A stretch of 64,000 bases of DNA, taken from NCBI GenBank assembly GCA_015075405.1, contig JABTUK010000004.1, positions 868,001 to 932,000 of the forward strand, read 5' to 3'. Positions 58,440 through 64,000 of the stretch are shown here, piece after piece (the stretch's first letter is position 1; the number at the start of each line of letters is the position of its first letter). Below the pieces are notes generated by a model. The model was not told the DNA's origin. It worked only from the letters and a program-made list of their open reading frames with translations, and did no database searches. Source of the stretch: Anaerolineales bacterium (GTDB taxonomy: Bacteria; Chloroflexota; Anaerolineae; 4572-78; J111). The position numbers and the translations under genes were made by a program.

Positions 58440-59237
58440 CTAACGCAGCTTATTTACCTGCTCCATAAAATTCTTCACCCGCTCAAAATCCACCGTCTGG
58501 GTCCAGTGGCCGTTGACCTTGAAGTACGAGCCGATAATCAACGCATCGGCCACCGCCAGGTAGCGATCTACATTGTCCACCGTCACCCCGGAACCGACCA
58601 GCACCGGGATTTTTACCCCTGCTTTGACCGCTTGCAGTTCCTCCAGGCTGGCTTCCTGCCCGGTCGCTACCCCGGTGATAATCACCCCATCGCTCAGGAA
58701 AAATTCGGCGGCGTGGGCCGTTTCGATAATATCCACATCGGCAGTCACGGCGTGGGCCGAGTGTTTTTTCTTGATGTCGGTCAGCACCAGGATATGTTCC
58801 GCCCCAATTTGCCGCCGGTAGCGCAGCACCTCGCCGGCGGAGGCGTCAATGTAGCCCTCATCGGCCACGTGGCCGAACACAAAGCCCTCGGCCCGGATGA
58901 AGTCCAACCCGGCAGCCAAGGCTACCGCCAATGCCTCTTTGTTGGCCCCGGCCAGTACCTGTACCCCACACGGCAGGCCCGTGGCATTTTTGACCTCGTA
59001 GCCGACCACCGCCATCGCCGCCGTAATCTCCGGCCCGACCTTTTTGTTCAGGTAGGGGATGTCGTGCATATTTTCAATCGCAATCGCATCGACCCCCGCC
59101 TCTTTGTACATCACCGCCTCCACTTTGGCCCTGGTGATGATGTCCAGCATTTGGCCGTGATGCTTCGGCGTGCCCGGCAGCGGCTCGACGTGGATCATGC
59201 CGATGATGGTTTTTTTGTCTTTCAGAAAATTACTCAT
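58440..59237 (-). CDS. BtpA/SgcQ-family protein
   Basis: A 265-residue predicted TIM-barrel protein. It opens with TIIGMIHVEPLPGTP and contains AGVDAIAIENMHDIPY, VLAGANKEALAVA, FIRAEGFVFGHVADEGYI and PVLVGSGVTVDNV, all characteristic of the family. BtpA was linked to photosystem I stability in cyanobacteria, while SgcQ is a putative sugar-metabolism protein; members elsewhere are probably nucleoside or sugar phosphate enzymes. Its start overlaps the 3' end of the transhydrogenase gene by eight bases, so the two are an operon on the minus strand. No photosynthesis gene is nearby. Confidence 0.87.
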   Translation of the reverse strand: MSNFLKDKKTIIGMIHVEPLPGTPKHHGQMLDIITRAKVEAVMYKEAGVDAIAIENMHDIPYLNKKVGPEITAAMAVVGYEVKNATGLPCGVQVLAGANKEALAVALAAGLDFIRAEGFVFGHVADEGYIDASAGEVLRYRRQIGAEHILVLTDIKKKHSAHAVTADVDIIETAHAAEFFLSDGVIITGVATGQEASLEELQAVKAGVKIPVLVGSGVTVDNVDRYLAVADALIIGSYFKVNGHWTQTVDFERVKNFMEQVNKLR

Positions 59238-60618
59238 GAGAAGTAGACCGTCCTCGCACCCGGTTGAGGCCGTTGAGCGCCGCCACGCGGTACGCTTCGG
59301 CCATCGTTGGGTAATTAAAAGTGGTATTGATAAAATACATTAAGGTGTTGGCTTCGCCCTTTTGGGCCAAAATAGCCTGGCCGATATGCACAATCTCTGA
59401 TGCCTGCGAGCCAAAGCAGTGAACTCCCAGGATTGCCAGGGTTTCGCGGTGGAACAACAGTTTGAGCATGCCAACCGTCCGCCCGCTGATCTGGGCGCGA
59501 GCCAGGCTGCGGAACAACGAATGGCCGACCTCATAGGGCACTTTGGCCTCGGTTAGCTCCCGCTCGGTCAGGCCCACCGAACTGATTTCGGGGATGGTAT
59601 AAATGCCGGTGGGAATATACTTGACCAGCAGTTCATCGCTTTTGCCATAAACAAGATGCTGCGCCGCAAAGCGGCCCTGGTCATAGGCCGCGCTGGCCAG
59701 GCTGGGATAGCCGACCACATCGCCGACGGCATAGATGTGCGGCTGGGCCGATTGGTAATTCTGGTTGACCACGATGTTGCCCCGGCTGTCGCGCTTCAGG
59801 TCAATCTCCTCCAGCCCCATGTTATCGGAGTTGCCGGTGCGCCCATTGGCCCATAACAGGTAATCACTGTGGATTTGCTTATTGGATTTGAGGTAAAGGG
59901 TCACGCCCTCATCATTCGCCTCGACCCGCTCGTACTCCTCATTGTGGCGGATGAGTACCCCATTTTCACGCAGGTGATAGCTCAGCGCGTCCACAATTTC
60001 ATCGTCCAGAAAGGCCAGCAGCCGGTCGCGGGTATTGACCAAATTGACCTTGATCCGCAGCCCGCGAAAGATCGAGGCGTATTCGCAGCCGACAACCCCC
60101 GCCCCGTAAATGGTCATCGAGCGCGGCGTCACATTGAGACGCAGCACCGAGTCGCTGTCGAGGATGCGTGGATGGCTAAAATCCACATCGGGCGGGTGGT
60201 ACGGCCTGGCTCCGGTGGCAATCACAAAGCCGGCCGCCGTGCTGGTGTGGATCAGCCCACTGGGCGCTTTGATAGCAAGGGTATGCGGGTCGGTAAAAGA
60301 AGCCCAGCCGTGCAGCACCGGCACTCCGTTGCGCTCATAAAAGCTCCGGCGCAGTTCCACCTGCTGGCCGATCACCGACGCCGCCGATTGTAGCAGCGCC
60401 GGATAATCCACCCGCCGAAAATCCCGCGTATCTTCCATCTGCTGGATGGCCTGGCGCAGCGCCTTGCTGGGAATTGTGGCTCGGTGGGTAGCGTTGCCGC
60501 CCACCAGCGGAAAATCATCCACCACCGCCACCCGCTTGCCGGCCTTGGCCGCCTGCATCGCCGCCCCCTCGCCGCCCGGCCCACTGCCAATCACGATCAC
60601 ATCGTAGTCGTAGGTCAT
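59230..60618 (-). CDS. sthA: Soluble pyridine nucleotide transhydrogenase (SthA-like)
   Basis: A 462-residue FAD flavoprotein of the dihydrolipoamide-dehydrogenase superfamily. FAD site DVIVIGSGPGGEGAAMQAAKAG; the disulfide region reads GGNATHRATIPSKALRQA with no Cys pair, as in SthA rather than disulfide reductases; NAD(P) site MTIYGAGVVGCEYASIF; second FAD site IYAVGDVVGYPSLAS. The C-terminal dimer domain has GVHCFGSQASEIVHIG. It moves hydride between NADPH and NAD+. ATG 60618 has AGAGG 12 bases upstream; a TTG 13 codons earlier is the alternative. A perfect palindrome lies in its upstream region. Confidence 0.92.
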   Translation of the reverse strand: MTYDYDVIVIGSGPGGEGAAMQAAKAGKRVAVVDDFPLVGGNATHRATIPSKALRQAIQQMEDTRDFRRVDYPALLQSAASVIGQQVELRRSFYERNGVPVLHGWASFTDPHTLAIKAPSGLIHTSTAAGFVIATGARPYHPPDVDFSHPRILDSDSVLRLNVTPRSMTIYGAGVVGCEYASIFRGLRIKVNLVNTRDRLLAFLDDEIVDALSYHLRENGVLIRHNEEYERVEANDEGVTLYLKSNKQIHSDYLLWANGRTGNSDNMGLEEIDLKRDSRGNIVVNQNYQSAQPHIYAVGDVVGYPSLASAAYDQGRFAAQHLVYGKSDELLVKYIPTGIYTIPEISSVGLTERELTEAKVPYEVGHSLFRSLARAQISGRTVGMLKLLFHRETLAILGVHCFGSQASEIVHIGQAILAQKGEANTLMYFINTTFNYPTMAEAYRVAALNGLNRVRGRSTSHE

Positions 60619-60673
60619 TGAAGGTTTAATCCTCTTGGTCTTTTTATAGTTGCTCAAGCCAGTTTTTCCAGAT

Positions 60674-60698
60674 CGTTACGGATAGCATATCCGTAACG
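60674..60698. promoter_or_regulatory. Perfect palindrome upstream of sthA (candidate operator)
   Basis: CGTTACGGATA, GCA, TATCCGTAACG: 11-bp perfect arms. It lies 55-80 bp before the sthA start and just downstream of a minus-strand TATAAG (about 60713-60718). A related half, GATATATCTGTAAC, occurs at about 60846. It could be a repressor site or a leader hairpin. Confidence 0.5.
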
Positions 60699-61026
60699 GA
60701 GTATTTGCGGACTTATAAATTTTGATTTTCAAAAACGGTAATTATCGCCGGAAAGTTGGAAGGCTGGAAGGCTGGATAAAGCGGTATCCTATCTTCCAAT
60801 CTTCCAGCCTTCCAGGTGTATTACTGGATTTGATCGTCAAAAACGATATATCTGTAACTACCTGGCCGAATACCGGTCTCCGCTCTCCCGCCTGTCCTGA
60901 GCAAAGCCGAAGGGTCCCCGGTCATTTTTTACACGTCTAAAGCCACTATTACCTCGAAGTCCAGCCCTGTGCTACAATATCATCCAGAAATCGTTAATCA
61001 GTATAATCTAAAGGAAGATTTTCGCC
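60699..61026. other. Intergenic region between sthA and the decayed antitoxin
   Basis: It contains an 8-nt hairpin array (60755-60816), a fragment of the CTGTCCTGAGC...GAAGGG repeat (about 60896-60917), and a TATAAT at 61002-61007 ahead of the antitoxin remnant. No CDS is visible. Confidence 0.45.
60755..60816. repeat. 8-nt hairpin array
   Basis: GTTGGAAG, GCTGGAAG, GCTGGATA on the left; TTCCAATC, TTCCAGCC, TTCCAGGT on the right. The arms are complementary; the unit is 8 nt instead of 7. Confidence 0.88.
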
Positions 61027-61341
61027 ATAACCACCCTCACCCTTGAACTACCGGCTGAATTATACGAGGGTCTACGCCTGGAGTCAGAGCGCCGGGGTGA
61101 AACGATGCAAACCCTGGCCCAAAAGCTGCTGGCTGAACAGTTGACTCCGCCACCTACGGAGCGTGAGCAAGCCATCGCCGCTTTGCGCGCCGCCGGACTG
61201 CTGGCCGAACTCGGCCCGGAGGAAAAACAACGTGCCGCTCAAAGTACGGCAACGTTGGAAGAAGTGCGGGCTGCCCTTGATAGAGCCGGAGGCAAACCCC
61301 TCAGCGAGTTGATTTTAGAAATGCGCGGACCAAAGGAATGA
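61027..61341 (+). pseudogene. Antitoxin-like gene without a canonical start codon
   Basis: The frame reads TTLTLELPAELYEGLRLES, the usual N-terminus of small antitoxins paired with PIN toxins, and continues to GKPLSELILEMRGPKE, stop 61339-61341. A good ribosome site AAGGAAG (61011-61017) is followed nine bases later by ATA where an ATG is expected. No ATG, GTG or TTG lies between the upstream stop (61009) and ATG 61102. It is either translated poorly from AUA/AUU or silent. A 78-residue product from the internal start would lack the N-terminal strand. The toxin that should follow is deleted, which fits decay. Confidence 0.6.
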
Positions 61342-61497
61342 GCTATCTCTATTCAACTGGCAACGGCCCTGGCAACAAACCAGGTCCTCACAGCCGCCGA
61401 TCTCCCCGGTTTAACTTTTGTCGCCGCCGATGACGATCTGTTGGAGGCGGCTCAGAACGAGGGATTATCAGCGGCTAACCCCAATCACCATCATTAA
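61338..61497 (+). pseudogene. Remnant of a PIN-domain toxin (VapC-like)
   Basis: An ATG at 61338 overlaps the antitoxin stop as ATGA, the usual arrangement, and reads MSYLYSTG. Soon after, a different frame reads IQLATALATNQ, then LTFVAADDDLLEAAQNEGL, then ANP, which matches the C-terminal end of PIN domains (the LATAL and FVAADDxLLxAA motifs). About 90 residues in the middle, including most active-site acids, are missing. An internal deletion with frame change fits. No intact toxin remains. Confidence 0.65.
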
Positions 61498-61547
61498 AAT
61501 ACCTGAACAAATTATACTTGAAAAACAGATAGGGCGTCAATGTATCT

Positions 61548-61577
61548 TTGGCCTTGTTCCAAATTCCATGCTAAACT
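61548..61577 (+). promoter_or_regulatory. Candidate promoter giving a leaderless mRNA
   Basis: TTGGCC (61548-61553), an 18-nt spacer ending TGC, and TAAACT (61572-61577). ATG 61584 follows six bases later and there is no Shine-Dalgarno, so transcription would start at or next to the start codon. Confidence 0.45.
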
Positions 61578-61583
61578 CCGCCC

Positions 61584-61778
61584 ATGCAAATCTCGCCTCG
61601 CGTCGGGCTGTGCGCCGCCTGCCAACACGTCAAAGTCATTCAAAGCGCCAAAGGCAGCTTTTTTCTGCTGTGCGAACGGGCCAAAACCGATCCCCGTTTC
61701 AGTAAATATCCTGTTCTGCCGGTCCTGCACTGCCCCGGTTTTGAACCCCAGCCCGAAGAACCCCGCCCGCAGCAGTGA
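61584..61778 (+). CDS. Small conserved Cys-motif protein
   Basis: A 64-residue protein. LCAACQHVKVIQSAKGSFFLLCERAKTDPRF, then KYPVLPVLHCPGFEP, gives four Cys (about residues 10, 13, 30, 50) in a pattern I recognise from small proteins widespread in bacteria, where C-x2-C...C...C probably binds zinc. No function is known to me. The Cys pattern, the compact frame and a promoter right before the ATG argue that it is real. Two other frames overlap this stretch and are rejected. Confidence 0.65.
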   Translation: MQISPRVGLCAACQHVKVIQSAKGSFFLLCERAKTDPRFSKYPVLPVLHCPGFEPQPEEPRPQQ

Positions 61779-61814
61779 CAGCTTTGGGTAGTTCCAAGTT
61801 TAACCCCTTTAGGC

Positions 61815-61876
61815 CGTGGTGCGTGGTACGTGGTGCGTAATGTAAATTTGCCACGCACCACGCACTACGCACCACA
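61815..61876. repeat. Heptamer hairpin
   Basis: CGTGGTG, CGTGGTA, CGTGGTG, CGTAATG in exact 7-nt steps; then CACGCAC, CACGCAC, TACGCAC, CACAATT in 7-nt steps from 61852. The arms are complementary. Confidence 0.93.
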
Positions 61877-61923
61877 ATTATAGAAGTTTTATTTTCTTGG
61901 AGTTACCTTAACCACCGGCCGTT

Positions 61924-61961
61924 TTAAGCCTTTTCTCAGGTACATTTAAGCCTTTTTTAAC
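61924..61961 (+). promoter_or_regulatory. Four 11-nt phased TTAAG/CTCAG words before the MA-type peptidase gene
   Basis: TTAAG, CTCAG, TTAAG and TTAAC begin at 61924, 61935, 61946 and 61957, exactly 11 nt apart. A -10-like TATCCT follows at 61972, but a stronger standard promoter lies at 62003-62031. The array may activate either one. Confidence 0.6.
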
Positions 61962-62002
61962 CTTTCTCCTCTATCCTGCAAAAGTTCTCATTCAACCACC
62001 GT

Positions 62003-62031
62003 TTGACAACTCACCCTGACTTGTTTATAGT
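62003..62031 (+). promoter_or_regulatory. Sigma70-type promoter of the MA-type peptidase gene
   Basis: A perfect TTGACA (62003-62008), a 17-nt spacer and TATAGT (62026-62031). Transcript start near 62038, about 108 bases before the start codon. Confidence 0.75.
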
Positions 62032-62051
62032 CTCTGTATTCGTAGCAAAAA

Positions 62052-62125
62052 AGGAAGTTGGCCGGAAGAAGATTTTTTCTTTTCCTCCAATCCTCCAGCC
62101 TTCCATTCTTCTCCTCCAACTTCCC
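62052..62125. repeat. 8-nt hairpin array in the peptidase leader
   Basis: GGAAGTTGGCCGGAAGA on the left; TCCTCCAA, TCCTCCAG, CCTTCCAT and CTCCTCCAACTTCC words on the right. Confidence 0.7.
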
Positions 62126-62145
62126 CTTAGCCGGGAGAAACATCC

Positions 62146-63615
62146 TTGCCTAAAAAATTTTTATTATCCCTGCTTCTGCCCCTGCTCTTTTTTTTGGGGC
62201 TGCCCGGCCCGGCGCTGGCCCAGGGACCGTTTGACCAGGCAGCCGAGATTGACTGGCAAGAGTTACGCACCGACAAATTCATCATCGTCTACGCCGACAG
62301 CGTCTCCGGCCTGGCCCGCTTCGACTGCTCCTGCGGCGTTGAAGAGGCTCAGCGTTACGCCGACTTTGTTGACGGCATTTACAGCGACCTCGTCGCCGTC
62401 TTTGGCCTCGAAATCAAAACCCCCATCAACCTGCGCCTCTTTCCCACCGAAGAAAGCTACTACGAAGTCAACCCGCTGGCCCGCCAACTGACCGGCGTCA
62501 TCGCCCACGCCCTCAACAGCCGCGACGAAATCGCCATCGCCCTGCCTCGCACCGAACGCTTGACCGAAGAAGAAATCGTCAACAACATCCGCCACGAATT
62601 GACCCACTTCTTCGCCTCCTACCTATCCGACGGCAAATTGAAAGCCGGTTTTCAGGAGGGCATTGCCCAATACCTGGAAAAACCTACCGAGCGGGCCAAC
62701 TACGACCCCGCTGTTTTAAAGCTGGCTTTTGAAGAGGGCCGCCTGCTGACCTGGTCCGAATTGGATGAAGCTGAGTCAGTCTACAGCGATCCGCAGGTGG
62801 CCTACCCGCAAAGCCTGTCCATTGTCTCATTCCTGGTTGACCGCTACAGCCTGCCCACCTTTATCGAATTTCTCAAAGCCAGCGGCACCGAGCCGGGCTT
62901 TCGCAGCGCCCTGCAAACCGCCTACGGCAAATCCGCCGACCAGCTTGAAACCGAGTGGCTGGCCTACCTGCCCGAATATTTCGACGGGCGCTGGCAAATC
63001 AACGCCATTTACAGCTACGACCTCAGCCGGGTGACGCAACTGGTCAACAAAGCGGCCTACAGCGATGCCGCCGCCGAGCTGGCCGAGATTGTGGCCCTGC
63101 TGGAGTCCACCAATCAGGTTGACACCCTGGCCGAAGCCGAAGCGCTGCTGGCCCGCGCTCATCAGGGCCAGGCCGCCGGGGCGCTGGCCGATGAGTCCCG
63201 CCAGGCGCTCCTGGCCGGCGACTATCCCCTGGCGATTGAAAAGGGCAACGCCGCCATCACCGCCTACGAGAGCCTAGGCTACCGCGAGCGCATCCCCGAA
63301 ATTCAGGTTTACATCCACCGGGCCGAATTGGGCCAGAACGCGCTCGACCAACTGGGTCGAGGCGAAACCTTATTAAGCTCGTTCCGGTTTATGGAAGCCG
63401 AAGACGAACTGCAACAAGCAACCATTTTGCTTCAATCCCTGGGCAATCAGGCCGAAGCCGAACGCGGCCAATCGCTGCTGGTCAAATCGGCCTGGCAGCA
63501 AAGCTTACTGGCCTATCTTTTGTTGGCCGTGGGGGCGACCCTCCTCATTTTTAACGCCCTGCGCCGTCTGATTCAGCGCGTCAGCGCCAATCCGCTGGAA
63601 GTGGAGTTCACATGA
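62146..63615 (+). CDS. Exported MA-type metallopeptidase with helical repeats
   Basis: A 489-residue exported protein. The signal peptide ends near residue 26 (GPALA-QGP). The zinc-binding HELTH lies in VNNIRHELTHFFASYL at about residue 150, and FQEGIAQYLEK supplies the third ligand Glu about 20 residues on, so it is a gluzincin of the MA clan. The C-terminal half is helical with TPR-like spacing (SDAAAELAEIVALLESTN; ADESRQALLAGDYPLAIEKG), and a TM segment at about 453-472 anchors it. The start is TTG 62146 behind GGGAGAAAC. The next gene overlaps its stop as ATGA. Confidence 0.82.
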   Translation: MPKKFLLSLLLPLLFFLGLPGPALAQGPFDQAAEIDWQELRTDKFIIVYADSVSGLARFDCSCGVEEAQRYADFVDGIYSDLVAVFGLEIKTPINLRLFPTEESYYEVNPLARQLTGVIAHALNSRDEIAIALPRTERLTEEEIVNNIRHELTHFFASYLSDGKLKAGFQEGIAQYLEKPTERANYDPAVLKLAFEEGRLLTWSELDEAESVYSDPQVAYPQSLSIVSFLVDRYSLPTFIEFLKASGTEPGFRSALQTAYGKSADQLETEWLAYLPEYFDGRWQINAIYSYDLSRVTQLVNKAAYSDAAAELAEIVALLESTNQVDTLAEAEALLARAHQGQAAGALADESRQALLAGDYPLAIEKGNAAITAYESLGYRERIPEIQVYIHRAELGQNALDQLGRGETLLSSFRFMEAEDELQQATILLQSLGNQAEAERGQSLLVKSAWQQSLLAYLLLAVGATLLIFNALRRLIQRVSANPLEVEFT

Positions 63616-64000
63616 GCCAATCCACTCCGCCTCCCTTGCTGCGCTCGCTGCAGCGGCTCCGTGGGGCCTTTTGGCGGCGGCGAGCCGCGCTATGGTTGGT
63701 GCGGGCCGTGTGGCTGGCGCTGCTGGTCCCTACGCTGTTTATGGCCGGTTATCTCTGGCTCGGCTGGCCGCCGGTGTGGTATTACTGGCTCAGCCCGATG
63801 CTGCTGGTCGGCTTTCTGGCCTTGTTATGGGCCTTGCGCCCCATCCGGCTAAAAAAAATGGCCGGGCGGCTCGACCGCCGCCTGGGGCTGCGCGCCCGTT
63901 TGATTACCGCCTTTGAAGTGGGCCAGGCCGCGCAAAGAACCAACCAGGCCGACAATTTGGTGGCGGAGCGCCTGTTGCAGGAAAGCGTCAATATTTTGAT
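63612..64000 (+). CDS. Membrane protein, 3' end cut off by the window edge
   Basis: ATG 63612 overlaps the preceding stop as ATGA and the frame stays open to the window end, about 129 residues. It begins MSQSTPPPLLRSLQRLRGAF, with basic residues, then two TM helices (about 30-52 and 58-78), then KMAGRLDRRLGLRARLITAFEV. A short paired TM hairpin followed by a D-x2-L-x-L-x-x-R-L-x-T-A-x-E helix resembles the start of large DUF4175-like membrane proteins, but the visible part is too short to be sure. It is probably cotranscribed with the peptidase gene. Confidence 0.65.
   Translation, partial: MSQSTPPPLLRSLQRLRGAFWRRRAALWLVRAVWLALLVPTLFMAGYLWLGWPPVWYYWLSPMLLVGFLALLWALRPIRLKKMAGRLDRRLGLRARLITAFEVGQAAQRTNQADNLVAERLLQESVNIL

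Noticed and set aside
58428..59246. 272-codon frame antisense to the BtpA gene
   Set aside because: The minus strand is a clear BtpA-family protein; the plus frame has low-complexity His/Arg/Gln-rich sequence.

Overview
The window reads like a piece of a Chloroflexota genome, most likely Anaerolineae or Caldilineae-like. This is inferred from gene content, the many secreted TolB/PD40-type and Thr/Pro-rich lipoproteins, tandem FtsX permeases and very repeat-rich intergenic DNA; no rRNA or marker gene settles the taxonomy. Most of it is GC-rich, densely coded chromosome. I see no phage, no transposase gene and no CRISPR array.

Layout. 1-2.4 kb: two DinB-like proteins, an AlkA-like glycosylase and an ABM-like protein. 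2.4-12.4 kb: a hydrolase/polysaccharide deacetylase fusion, a tandem FtsX permease without an ATPase beside it, and a type IIA topoisomerase B-A operon with a clear promoter. 12.4-29.6 kb: envelope and signalling genes. These are a GH-A glycosidase, a J-domain-like coiled-coil protein, a response regulator/histidine kinase pair, an M23 peptidase, a MacB-like ABC exporter (ATPase, permease, HlyD adaptor), an SH3-PD40 protein, two secreted alpha/beta hydrolases, a LarA-like protein and a zinc-ribbon protein. 29.9-33.7 kb: CTP synthase with a leader terminator, tRNA-Thr(CGT), a LysE exporter and an AraC regulator. 33.9-57.7 kb: a large polysaccharide locus. 57.8-64 kb: cyclophilin, a BtpA-SthA operon, a decayed toxin-antitoxin module, a small Cys protein, a secreted MA-type peptidase and a membrane protein cut by the window edge.

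The polysaccharide locus encodes four of five steps expected for UDP-ManNAc3NAcA-like sugars (dehydrogenase, oxidoreductase, N-acetyltransferase, 2-epimerase). The aminotransferase is missing from the window. It also has a Wzx flippase, at least five glycosyltransferases, an AsnB-type amidotransferase, a methyltransferase and an O-antigen ligase/polymerase fused to TPRs. An ORF-less group II intron lies antisense between the epimerase and flippase genes. Two copies of one palindromic element lie at about 33.8 and 56.2 kb and bracket most of the locus.

Two genome-scale patterns stand out. (1) About twenty intergenic arrays are built from short degenerate tandem units, mostly exactly 7 nt and often arranged as hairpins; each has its own sequence but the architecture recurs, and several supply the stop codon of the preceding gene. 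(2) CTCAG/TTAAG-type words phased about 11 nt apart lie upstream of the response-regulator operon and of three genes for exported proteins. This looks like a Pho-box-style regulon of the local OmpR-family regulator.
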